From Ophiura sarsii (Eukaryota > Echinodermata > Ophiuroidea > Amphilepidida > Ophiuridae): DNA of 64,000 nt. Location: NCBI GenBank assembly GCA_035610835.1, contig CM069455.1, positions 20,101,874 to 20,165,873 of the forward strand, written 5' to 3'. Both the position numbers and the translations under genes were made by a program. A model generated the notes under the pieces. That model saw nothing but the letters and a program-made list of their open reading frames with translations, was not told the DNA's origin and did not search any database. Positions 39,426 to 53,100 of this stretch are shown one piece after another; the stretch's first letter is position 1, and every line of letters starts with the position of its first letter.

Positions 39426-42400
39426 CTTCTCCTTCGGACACAATGGAATATATGTCGAACATAATTGTTCAGTTTATTACACGATGAGTAATTTTGTGTT
39501 TGGTCAATGCCAATAATCATCCATGCTTATGATTAGTTTACGTTAGGGAGACAAAAATAACGACAAATAAAATGATATCTGAAGTTCCTTAACTTTTCTC
39601 AAGAAAAGTGCTCGTCATGAATATAACTCATAATTTTAAATATTTGTGTCTATTAAAGTGGAACGTTTAGTGTCAAATAATGGTTAACAGATGACTTTAT
39701 GTACAATGACTCCTTAAAGTACGTTTATACGCATGTCTCCCTAAGGTCGAATTTGTCGTTATTATTATTATTGTTACTTGTTTTGTCACATACATATATA
39801 TAAGAATATTCCTATAGAGTATATTTTTCCGGTTCAAAGTTAATTGTAGCATACAATTATTGAATTCAGAGTTTGAACGCGGAGTGACTGGTGAAACTAC
39901 GATGTATTGAGCAAACCAAAATGAAAACATTCCTTTTTTTAATGGGAGCCCCAGTGATAAATGACCGCTGTACTACATTCCACGTGGTCGAAATTATAGA
40001 TTTAGGCGAAAACTAATGTTAAGACACAATGGAATATTATTATAGATGTCGAACATAATGTTTAGTTTATTGCACGATGAGTAATTTTGTGTTTGGTCAA
40101 TGCCAATAATCATCCATCTCCCATTTTATGCTTATGATTAATTTACGTTAGGGAGACAAAAATAACGACGAATAAAATGTTATCTGAAGTTCCTTAATTG
40201 TTCGCAAGGTGCTCGTCATGAATGTAACTCATAATTTTAAACATTTGTGTCTATTAAAGTGGAACGTTTACACTGAAAAACTTATACTAGTCAGGCACAG
40301 GCTTGACTATAACTTTAAACTAGTCGAGCAGGCTAGTCAAGCCTGCTGGGCTAGCTTAAACTAGTCAAGCAGGCTAGTCAAGCCTGCTGGATAGGTTATG
40401 GCCGACTTGACTAGCTTATGGTTAGTCTGTCTCAGCATGACTAGCTTGATTTGCTCGTCTGGACAAATGGTTAATACATGACTTTATGTAAAATGTCTCC
40501 CGAATGACCGTTTATACCCATGTCTCCCTAATGTCGGATTTGTCGTTATTATTATTAATATTATTATTATTACTACTTGTTTTGTCACACACCTATAAGA
40601 ATAATCCTATAGAGTATAATTTCCCGGCATAAAGTTAATTGTAGCATACAATTATTGAATTTAGAGTTTGAATGCGGAGTGAGAGGGTAAAACTACGATG
40701 TATTGAGCAAACCAAACAGAAAACATTTCTTTTTTCACTGGGAGCACCAGTGATAAATTACCGTTTCTACTATATTCCACGGGGTCGAAATTATAGATTT
40801 AGGCGAAAACTAATGTTAAGACACAATGGAATATTATAGATGTCGAACATAATTGTTCCGTTTATTGCACGATGAGTAATTTTGTGTTTGGTCAATGCCA
40901 ATAATCATCTATCTCCTATTTTATGCTTATGATTAATTTACGTTAGGGAGACAAAAAAAATGATATCTGAAGTTCCTTAACGTTTCTCAAGAAAGGTGCT
41001 CGTCATGAATATAACTCATAATTTTAAACATTGTGTCTATTAAAGTGGAACGTTTAGTGTCAAATAATGGTTAACAGATGACTTTATGTACAATGACTCC
41101 TTAAAGTACGTTCATACGCATGTTTCCCTAAGGTCGAACTTGTCGTTATTATTATTATTATTGTTACTTGTTTTGTCACATACATATAAGAATAATCCTA
41201 TAGAGTATATTTTCCCGATTCAAAGTTAATTGTAGCATACAATTATTGAATTCAGAGTTTGAATGCGGAGTGAGTGGGTCAAAACTATGATGTATTGAGC
41301 AAACTAAAATGAAACATCCCTTTTTTCAATGGGAGCCCCCGTGATAAATGACCGTTGTACTACATTCCACGGGGTCGAAATTATAGATTTAATAGGCGAA
41401 AACTAATGTTAAGACACAATGGAATATTATTATAGATGTCGAACATAATGTTTAGTTTATTGCACGATGAGTAATTTTGTGTTTGGTCAATGCCAATAAT
41501 CATCAATCTCCCATTTTTGATTATGGTTAATTAACGTTAGGGAGACAAAAATAACGACAAATAAAATTATATCCGAAGTTCCTCAACTGTTCGCAAGAAA
41601 GATGTTTGTCATGAATGCAACTCATAATTTTAAACATTTGTGTCTATAAATGTGGAACGTTTACACTGAAAACTTAAACTAGTCAGGCACAGGCTTGACT
41701 ATAACTTTAAACTAGTCGAGCAGGCTAGTCAAGGCTGCTGGGCTAGCTTAAACTAGTCAGGCACAGGCTTGACTATTAGTTTAAACTAGTCGAGCAGGCT
41801 AGTCAAGCCTGCTGGACTAGCTTAAACTAATCAATCAGGCTAGTCAAGCCTGCTGGATAGGTTATGGCCGACTGGACTAGCTTATGGTTAGTCTGGCTCA
41901 GCATGACTAGCTTGATTTGTTCTGCTGGACAAATGGTTAATAGATGACTTTATGTACAATGACTCCTTAAAGTACGTGTATACGCATGTCTCCCTAATGT
42001 CGAATTTGTCGTTATTATTATCATTTGTTTTGTCACATAAATTTGAAAAAGAATAATCCTATACGGTATTGTTTCCCGGTCCAACGTTAATTTTAGCATT
42101 CAATTTTGAATTCAGAGTTTGAATGTGGATTGAGTGGGCGATACTATTAACGTGGAACGTTTAGTGTCAAATATTGGTTAACAGATGACTTTATGTACAA
42201 TATCTCCCTAAAGTACGTTTATACGCATGTCTCCCTCAAGTCGAATTTGTCGTTATTATTATCATCATTATTATTATTACTTGTTTTTTCACACACATAT
42301 AAGAATAATCCTATAGAGTATATCTTCCCGGTTCAAAGTTAATTGTAGCATACAATTATTGAATTCAGAGTTTGAATGCGTAGTGTGTGGGTGAAACTAA

Positions 42401-45400
42401 GATGTATTGAGCAAACCAAAATGAAAACATTCCTTTTTTCACTGGGAGCACCAGTGATAAATGACCGTTGTACTACATTCCACGTGGTCGAAATTATAGA
42501 TTTAGGCGAAAACTATTGTTAAGACACAATGGAATATTATTATAGATGTCGAACATAATGTTTAGTTTATTGCACGATGAGTAATTTTGTGTTTGGTCAA
42601 TGCCAATAATCATCCATCTCCCATTTTATGCTTATGATTAATTTATGTTAGGGAGACAAAAATAACGACAAATAAAATGTTATCTGAAGTTCCTTAACTG
42701 TTCGCAAAAAAGGTGCTCGTCATGAATGTAACTCATAATTTAAAAAAATTGTGTATATTAAAGTGGAACGTTTACACTGAAAAGCTTAAACTAGTCAGGC
42801 GCAGGCTTGACTATAATTTTAAACTAGTCGAGCAGGCTAGTCAAGCCTGCTGTACTAGCTTAAACTAGTCAAGCAGGCTAGTCAAGCCTGCTGGATAGGT
42901 TATGGGCGCCTTGACTAGCTTATGGTTTGTCTGGTCAGCATGACTAGCTTGGTTTGTTCTGCTGGACAAATGGTTAATAGAATGACTTTATGTACAATGA
43001 CTCCTCAAAGTACGTTTATACGCATGTCTCCCTAATGTCGAATTTGTCATTATTATTATTATTTGTTGTTACTTGTATTGTCACACACATATAAGAATAA
43101 TCCTATAGAGTATATTTTCCCGGTTCAGAGTTAATTGAGTTCAGAGTGTGAATGCGGAGTGAGTGGGGAAAACTACGATGTATTTAGCAAACCGAAATGA
43201 AAACATTCCTTATTTCACTGGGAGCCCCAGTGATAAATGACCGTTGTACTACATTCCAAGGGGTCGAAAGTATAGATTTAGGTGAAAACTAATGTTAAGA
43301 CACAATGGAATATTATTATAGATGTCGAACATATTTGTTCAGTTTATTACACGATGAGTAATTTTGTGTTTGGTCAATGCCAATAATCATCCATCTCTCA
43401 TTTTATTCTGATGATTAGTTTACGTTAGGGAGACAAAAATAACGACAAATATAATGACATCTGAAGTTCCTTAACGTTTCTCAAGAAAAGTGCTCGTCAT
43501 GAATATAACTCATAATTTTAAATATTTGTGTCTATTAAAGTGGAACGTTTAGTGTCAAATAATGGTTAACAGATGACTATATTTACAATGACTTCTTAAA
43601 GTACGTTTATACGCATGTCTCCCTAAGGTCGAATTTGTCGTTATTATTATTATTGATACTTGTTTTGTCACATACATATAAGAATATTCCTATAGAGTAT
43701 ATTTTTCCGGTTCAAAGTTATTTGTAGCATACAATTATTGAATTCAGAGTTTGAATGCGGAGTGAGTGGTGAAACTACGATGTATTGAGCAAACCAAATT
43801 GAAAACATTCCTTTTTTTAATGGGAGCCCCAGTGATAAATGACCGTTGTACTACATTCCACGTGGTCGAAATTATAGATTTAATAGACGAAAACTAATGT
43901 TAAGAGACAATGGAATATTATTATAGATGTCGAACATAATGTTGTTTAGTTTATTGCACGATGAGTAACTTTGTGTTTGGTCAATGCCAATAATCATCCA
44001 TCTCCCATTTTATGCCTATGATTAATTTACGTTAGAGAGACAAAAATTACGACAAATAAAATGTTATCTGAAGTTAAACTGTTCGCAAGAAAGGTGCTCG
44101 TCATGAATGTAACTCATAATTTTAAACATTTGTGTCTATTAAAGTGGAACGTTTACACTGAAAAACTTAAACTAGTCAGGCACAGGCTTGACTATAACTT
44201 TAAACTAGTCGAGCAGGCTAGTCAAGCCTGCTGCACTAGCTTAAACTAGTCAAGCAGGCTAGTCAAGCCTGCTGGATAGGTTATGGCCTACTTGACTAGC
44301 TTATGGTTAGTCTGGCTCAGCATGACAAGCTTGATTTGCTCGGCTGGACAAATGGTTAATAGATGACTTCATGTACAATGACTCCTTAAAGTACGTTTAT
44401 ACGCATGTCTCCCTAATGTCGAATTTGTCGTTATTATTGTTATTATTATTATTATTGTTACTACTTGTTTTGTCACACATTTATAAGAATAATCCTATAG
44501 AGTATAATTTCCCGGTACAAAGTTAATAGTAGCATACAATTATTGAATTCAGAGTTTGAATGCGGAATGAGAGGGTAAAACTACGATGTATTGAGCAAAT
44601 CAAACAGAAAACATTCCTTTTTCACTGGGAGCACCAGTGATAAATGACCGTTGGTACTATATTCCACGGGGTCGAAATTATAGATTTAGGCGAAAACTAA
44701 TGTTAAGACACAATGGAATATTATAAATGTCGAACATAATTGTTTAGTTTATTGCACGATGAGTAATTTTGTGTTTGGTCAATGCCAATAATCATCTATC
44801 TCCCATTTTACGTTGATGATTAATTTACGTTAGGGAGACAAAAATAACGACAAATAAAATGATATCTGAAGTTCCTTAACGTTTCTCAAGAAAGGTGCTC
44901 GTCATGAATATAACTCATAATTTTAAACATTTGTGTCTATTAAAGTTGAACGTTTAGTGTCAAATAATGGTTAACAGATGACTTTATGTACAATGACTCC
45001 TTAAAGTACGTTTATACGCATGTCTCCCTAATGTCGAATTTGTCGTTATTATTATTATTATTATTGTTACTTGTTTTGTCACATACATATAAGAATAATC
45101 ATATAGAGTATATTTTCCCGGTTCAAAGTTATTTGTAGCATACAATTATTAAATTCAGAGTTTGAATGCGGAGTGAGTGGGTCAAAACTATGATGTATTG
45201 AGCCAAAAATAACGAAGAATAAAATGTTATCTGAAGTTCCTTAACTGTTCGCAAGAAACTCGTCATGAATGTAACTCATAATTTTAAACATTTGTGTCTT
45301 TTAAAGTGGAACGTTTACACTGAAAAACTTAAACTAGTCAGGCACAGACTTGACTATACCTTTAAACTAGTCGAGCAGGCTAGTCAAGCCTGCTGGACTA

Positions 45401-46134
45401 GCTTAAACTAGTCAAGCAGGCTAGTCAAGCCTGCTGGATAGGTTATGGCCTACTTGACTAGCTTATGGTTAGTCTGGCTCAGCATGACAAGCTTGATTTG
45501 CTCGGCTGGACAAATGGTTAATAGATGACTTCATGTACAATGACTCCTTAAAGTACGTTTATACGCATGTCTCCCTAATGCCGAATTTGTCGTTATTATT
45601 ATTAATATTATTATTACTACTTGTTTGGTCACACACCTATAAGAATAATCCTATAGAGTATAATTTCCCGGTACAAAGTTAATTGTAGCATACAATTATT
45701 GAATTCAGAGTATGAATGCGGAGTGAGAGGGTAAAACTACGATGTATTGAGCAAACCAAACAGAAAACATTCCTTTTTTCACTGGGAGCACCAGTGATAA
45801 ATGACCGTTTGTACTATATTCCACGGGGTCGAAATTATAGATTTAGGCGAAAACTAATGTTAAAACACAATGGAATATTATAGATGTCGAACATAACTGT
45901 TCAGTTTATTGCACGATGAGTAATTTTGTGTTTGGTCAATGCCAATAATCATCTATCTCCCATTTTATGCTTATGATTAATTTACGTTAGGGAGACAAAA
46001 TTAACGACAAATAAAATGATATCTGAAATTCCTTAACGTTTCTCAAGAAAGGTGCTCGTCATGAATATAACTCATAATTTTAAACATTTGTGTCGATTAA
46101 AGTGGAACGTTTAGTGTCAAATAATGGTTAACAG

Positions 46135-47123
46135 TGAGCATATCTGGCACTCTCTCAGATCCCGTAACTGTCAACTTTGGTGTACCACAAGGGTCAATAC
46201 TTGGCCCATTGTTATTTACCTGCTATTCCACCCCCATTGGGGAAATTATACGCTCTCACCAACTAGGATATCACAGTTACGCTGATGACTACCAGATTTA
46301 TGCTTCTTTCGATCCTCGCATTCCTGGTGATATGGAAAACACTCTCACCAAAGTCACTGAGTGTATAACCGAGATCAGGAATTGCCTTTCAGCCAATTAC
46401 CTTAAACTTAATGACTCTAAATCTGAGTTGTTCATCACTGGATCTTACCACAATCTGAAGCTCCTTGATTTGGCTGACATTGAACTTGCAATCGGTGGCT
46501 CTTCTATCAAGCTCTCACCTGTTATCAGAAACCTTGGCTGTTTCCTAGACTCAAATATGTCCCTCACACCTCACGTAAACAACCTGCGCAAAACAATTCT
46601 GTTTCACATCCGTAATTTATGGCGTATTAGGAGATTTATTGACAAAGAAACATGTCACCACGCAGTCCGTGCTTTAGTCACCTCTAGACTTGACTATTGC
46701 AATGCCCTTTTCACTTTGCTATCAGCAAAGGATGTCAGCCGCCTGCAGCGACTGCAAAACAGCGCTGCTCGACTTGTGTTCGCGGTTGGTAGAAGAGTTG
46801 ATGCCACACCCCTTATTCAGACATTGCATTGGTTGCCAGTTCAAAAAAGGATTGTGTATAAAGTAGTTTTGTACATATTTAAGGCTTTAAACAACTTGGC
46901 TCCTCCCTATTTGGCTGAGCAGTTCTCTGTGTATGTCCCTGCTCGCTCCCTACGATCTGCGATGGACACTAACCGGCTGGTTGTTCCCAGATCCAACCTT
47001 ACTATAGGTGATCGCAGTTTCAAGGTTACTGCTGCAAAGGCCTGGAACTCCCTGCCAATACACCTCAGAACTGCTCAGTCAACGGAGACTTTTAAAAGTA
47101 ATCTTAAGACTTATTTATTTTAA
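46135..47123 (+). pseudogene. C-terminal part of LINE ORF2 (RT motifs B-C to end), 5'-truncated
   Basis: About 329 codons are open to a TAA. Seen: [12 protein letters not shown] (RT motif B), [12 protein letters not shown] (motif C, YADD at 46278-46289), [43 protein letters not shown] and the family C-terminus [36 protein letters not shown]. This tail is typical of CR1/L2-group ORF2. The endonuclease and RT motif A are missing, so the copy cannot move by itself. The remaining frame has no stop or frameshift, so the insertion looks recent. It differs in sequence from the decayed relative at 25515-27190. Confidence 0.88.
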
Positions 47124-47196
47124 CCTTTAATTTCTTGTAAACGCTATGGTACATATGTAAATAGCGTCCTAAATACCCGTTTGTTGTTGTTGTTGT
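46135..47196 (+). mobile_element. 5'-truncated CR1/L2-like LINE inserted in the satellite
   Basis: About 1,062 bp interrupt a monomer between TAATGGTTAACAG and TGACTTTATG. The 3' end is a (GTT)n microsatellite tail at 47180-47198. Orthologous positions in other monomers (for example 51910) lack it. The target lost one base (A of CAGATGAC) and shows no duplication. Confidence 0.88.
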
Positions 47197-50100
47197 TGAC
47201 TTTATGTACAATGACTCCTTAAAGTACGTTCATACGCATGTCTCCCTAAGGTCGAATTTGTCGTTATTATTATTGTTACTTGTTTTGTCACATACATATA
47301 AGAATAATCCTATAGAGTATATTTTCCCGGTTCAAAGTTAATTGTAGCATACAATTATTGAATTCAGAGTTTGAATGCGGAGTGAGTGGGTCAAATCTAT
47401 GATGTATTGAGCAAACCAAAATAAAACATTCCTTTTTTCAATGGAAGCCCCAGTGATAAATGACCGTTGTACTACATTCCACGGGGTCGAAATTATAGAT
47501 TTAGGAGAAAACTAATGTTAAGACACAATGGAATATTATTATAGATGTCGAACATAATGTTTAGTTTATTGCACGATGAGTAATTTTGTGTTTGGTAAAT
47601 GCCAATAATCATCCATCGCCCATTTTATGCTTATGATTAATTTACGTTAGGGAGACAGAAATAAAGAACAAATAAAATTATATCTGAAGTTCCTTAACTG
47701 TTCGCAAGAAAGGTGCTCGTCATGAATGTAACTCATATTATTAAACATTTGTGTCTATAAAAGTGGAACGTTTACGCTGAAAACTTATAAGTAGTCAGGC
47801 ACAGGCTGGACTATTAATTTAAACTAGTCAAGCAGGCTAGTCAAGCCTGCTGGATAGGTTATGGCCGCCTTGACTAGCTTATGGTTTGTCTGGCTCAGCA
47901 TGACTAGCTTGATTTGTTCTGCTGGACAAATGGTTAATAGAATGACTTTATGACTGTACAATGACTCCTTAAAGTACGTTTATATGCATGTCTCCCTAAT
48001 GCCGAATTTGTCGTTATTATTATTAATATTATCATTACTACTTGTTTGGTCACACACCTATAAGAATAATCCTATAGAGTATAATTTCCCGGTACAAAGT
48101 TAATTGTAGCATACAATTATTGAATTCAGAGTATGAATGCGGAGTGAGAGGGTAAAACTACGATGTATTGAGCAAACCAAACAGAAAACATTCCTTTTTT
48201 CACTGGGAGCACCAGTGATAAATGACCGTTTGTACAATATACCACGGGGTCGAAATTATAGATTTAATAGGCGAAAACTAATGTTAAGAGACAATGGAAT
48301 ATTATTATAGATGTCGAACATAATGTTTAGTTTATTGCACGATGAGTAATTTTGTGTTTGGTCAATGCCAATAATCATCCATTTCCCATTTTATGCTTAT
48401 GATTAATTTACGTTAGGGAGACAAAAATAACGACAAATAAAATGTTATCTGAAGTTCCTTAACTGTTCGCAAAAAAGGTGCTCGTCATGAATGTAACTCA
48501 TAATTTAAAAAAATTGTGTATATTAAAGTGGAACGTTTACACTGAAAAGCTTAAACTAGTCAGGCACAGGCTTGACTATAATTTTATTTAAACTAGTCGA
48601 GGAGGCTAGTCAAGCCTGCTGTATTAGCTTAAACTAGTCAAGCAGGCTAGTCAAGCCAGCTGGATAGGTTATGGCCGACTTGACTAGCTTATGGTTTGTC
48701 TGGTCAGCATGACTAGCTTGGTTTGTTCTGCTGGACAAATGGTTAATAGAATGACTTTATGTACAATGACTCCTCAAAGTACGTTTATACGCATGTCTCC
48801 CTAATGTCGAATTTGTCGTTATTATTATTGTTGTTACTTGTTTTGTCACACACATATAAGAATAATCCTATAGAGTATATTTTCCCGGTTCAGAGTTAAT
48901 TGTAGAATACAATTGTTGAGTTCAGAGTGTGAATGCGGAGTGAGTGGGTAAAACTACGATGTATTTAGCAAACCGAAATGAAAACATTCCTTATTTCACT
49001 GGGAGCCCCAGTGATAAATGACCGTTGTACTACATTCCAAGGGGTCGAAATTATAGATTTGGGTGAAAACTAATGTTAAGACACAATGGAATATTATTAT
49101 AGATGTCGAACATATTTGTTCAGTTTATTACACGATGAGTAATTTTGTGTTTGGTCAATGCCAATAATCATCCATCTCCCATTTTATTCTGATGATTAGT
49201 TTACGTTAGGGAGACAAAAATAACGACAAATACAATGACATCTGAAGTTCCTTAACGTTTTTTCTCAAGAAAAGTGCTCGTCATGAATATAACTCATAAT
49301 TTTAAATATTTGTGTCTATTAAAGTGGAACGTTTAGTGTCAAATAATGGTTAACAGATGACTATATTTACAATGACTTCTTAAAGTACGTTTATACGCAT
49401 GTCTCCCTAAGGTCGAATTTGTCGTTATTATTATTATTGATACTTGTTTTGTCACATACATATAAGAATATTCCTATAGAGTATATTTTTCCGGTTCAAA
49501 GTTAATTGTAGCATACAATTATTGAATTCAGAGTTTGAATGCGGAGTGAGTGGTGAAACTACGATGTATTGAGCGAACCAAAATGAAAACCTTCCTTTTT
49601 TTAATGGGAGCCCCAGTGATAAATGACCGTTGTACTACATTCCACGTGGTCGAAATTATAGATTTAATAGACGAAAACTAATGTTAAGACACAATATAAT
49701 ATTATTATAGATGTCGAACATAATGTTGTTTAGTTTATTGCACGATGAGTAACTTTGTGTTTGGTCAATGCCAATAATCATCCATCTCCCATTTTATGCT
49801 TATGATTAATTTACGTTAGGGAGCCAAAAATTACGACAAATAAAATGTTATCTGAAGTTAAACTGTTCGCAAGAAAGGTGCTCGTCATGAATGTTACTCA
49901 TACTTTTAAACATTTGTGTCTATTAAAGTGGAACGTTTACACTGAAAAACTTAAACTAGTCAGGCACAGGCTTGACTATAACTTTAAACTAGTCGAGCAG
50001 GCTAGTCAAGCCTGCTGGACTAGCTTAAACTAGTCAAGCAGGCTAGTCAAGCAGGCTGGATAGGTTATGGCCTACTTGACTAGCTTATGGTTAGTCTGGC

Positions 50101-53100
50101 TCAGCACGACAAGCTTGATTTGCTCGGCTGGACAAATGGTTAATAGATGACTTTATGTACAATGACTCCTTAAAGTACGTTTATACGCATGTCTCCCTAA
50201 TGTCGAATTTGTCGTTATTATTGTTATTATTATTATTGTTACTAATTGTTTTGTCACACATTTATAAGAATAATCCTAAAGAGTATAATTTCCCGGTACA
50301 AAGTTAATAGTACCATACAATTATTGAATTCAGAGTTTGAATGGGGAATGAGAGGGTAAAACTACGATGTATTGAGCAAATCAAACAGAAAACATTCCCT
50401 TTTCACTGGGAGCACCTGTGATAAATGACCGTTTGTACTATATTCCACGGGGTCAAAATTATAGATTTAGGCAAAAACTACTAATCTTAAGACACAATGG
50501 AATATTATAGATGTCGAACATAATTGTTCAGTTTATTGCACGATGAGTAATTTTGTGTTTGGTCAATGCCAATAATCATCTATCTCCCATTTTACGTTTA
50601 TGATTAATTTACGTTAGGGAGACAAAAATAACGACAAATAAAATGATATCTGAAGTTCCTTAACGTTTCTCAAGAAAGGTGCTCGTCATGAATATAACTC
50701 ATAATTTTAAACATTTGTGTCTATTAAAGTTGAACGTTTAGTGTCAAATAATGGTTAACAGATGACTTTATGTACAATGACTCCTTAAAGTACGTTTATA
50801 CGCATGTCTCCCTAATGTCGAATTTGTCGTTATTATTATTATTATTGTTACTTGTTTTGTCACATACATATAAGAATAATCATATAGAGTATATTTTCCC
50901 GGTTCAAAGTTATTTGTAGCATACAATTATTAAATTCAGAGTTTGAATGCGGAGTGAGTGGGTCAAAACTATGATGTATTGAGCCAAAAATAACGAAGAA
51001 TAAAATGTTATCTGAAGTTCCTTAACTGTTCGCAAGAAACTCGTCATGAATGTAACTCATAATTTTAAACATTTGTGTCTTTTAAAGTGGAACGTTTACA
51101 CTGAAAAACTTAAACTAGTCAGGCACAGACTTGACTATAACTTTAAACTAGTCGAGCAGGCTAGTCAAGCCTGCTGGACTAGCTTAAACTAGTCAAGCAG
51201 GCTAGTCAAGCCTGCTGGATAGGTTATGGCCGACTTGACTAGCTTATGGTTAGTCTGGCTCAGCATGACTAGCTTGATTTGCTCGGCTGGACAAATGGTT
51301 AATAGATTCCTTTATGTACAATAACTCCTTAAAGTACGTTTATACGCATGTCTCCCTAATGCCGAATTTGTCGTTATTATTATTAATATTATTATTACTA
51401 CTTGTTTGGTCACACACCTATAAGAATAATCCTATAGAGTATAATTTCCCGGTACAAAGTTAATTGTAGCATACAATTATTGAATTCAGAGTATGAATGC
51501 GGAATGAGAGGGTAAAACTACGATGTATTGATCAAACCAAACAGAAAACATTCCTTTTTTCACTGGGAGCACCAGTGATAAATGACCGTTTGTACTATAT
51601 TCCACGGGGTCGAAATTATAGATTTAGGCGAAAACTAATGTTAAGACACAATGGAATATTATAGATGTCGAACATAACTGTTCAGTTTATTGCACGATGA
51701 GTAATTTTGTGTTTGGTCAATGCCAATAATCATCTATCTCCCATTTTATGCTTATGATTAATTTACGTTAGGGAGACAAAATTAACGACAAATAAAATGA
51801 TATCTGAAATTCCTTAACGTTTCTCAAGAAAGGTGCTCGTCATGAATATAACTCATAATTTTAAACATTTGTGTCGATTAAAGTGGAACGTTTAGTGTCA
51901 AATAATGGTTCACAGATGACTTGATGTACAATGACTCCTTAAAGTACGTTCATACGCATGTCTCCCTAAGGTCGAATTTGTCGTTATTATTATTATTGTT
52001 ACTTGTTTTGTCACATACATATAAGAATAATCCTATAGAGTATATTTTCCCGGTTCAAAGTTAATTGTAGCATACAATTATTGAATTCAGAGTTTGAATG
52101 CGGAGTGAGTGGGTCAAATCTATGATGTATTGAGCAAACCAAAATAAAACATTCCTTTTTTCAATGGGAGCCCCAGTGATAAATGACCGTTGTACTACAT
52201 TCCACGGGGTCGAAATTATAGATTTAGGCGAAAACTAATGTTAAGACACAATGGAATATTATTATAGATGTCGAACATAACTGTTCAGTTTATTGCACGA
52301 TGAGTAATTTTGTGTTTGGTCAATGCCAATAATCATCCATCGCCCATTTAATGCTTATGATTAATTTACGTTAGGGAGGCAGAAATAAAGAACAAATAAA
52401 ATTATATCTGAAGTTCCTTAACTGTTCGCAAGAAAGGTGCTCGTCATGAATGTAACTCATAATATTAAACATTTGTGTCTATAAAAGTGGAACGTTTACG
52501 CTGAAAACTTAAAAGTAGTCAGGCACAGGCTGGACTATAAATTTAAACTAGTCGAACAGGCTAGTCAAGCCTGCTGGACTAGCTTAAACTAGTCAAGCAG
52601 GCTAGTCAAGCCTGCTGGATAGGTTATGGCCGCCTTGACTAGCTTATGGTTTGTCTGGCTCAGCATGACTAGCTTGATTTGTTCTGCTGGACAAATGGTT
52701 AATAGAATGACTTTATGACTGTACAATGACTCCTTAAAGTACGTTTATATGCATGTCTCCCTAATGCCGAATTTGTCGTTATTATTATTAATATTATTAT
52801 TACTACTTGTTTGGTCACACACCTATAAGAATAATCCTATAGAGTATAATTTCCCGGTACAAAGTTAATTGTAGCATACAATTAATTAATTCAGAGTATG
52901 AATGCGGAGTGAGAGGGTAAAACTACGATGTATTGAGCAAACCAAACAGAAAACATTCCTTTTTTCACTGGGAGCACCAGTGATAAATGACCGTTTGTAC
53001 TATATTCCACGGGGTCGAAATTATAGATTTAGGCGAATACTAATGTTAAGACACAATGGAATATTATAGATGTCGAACATAACTGTTCAGTTTATTGCAC

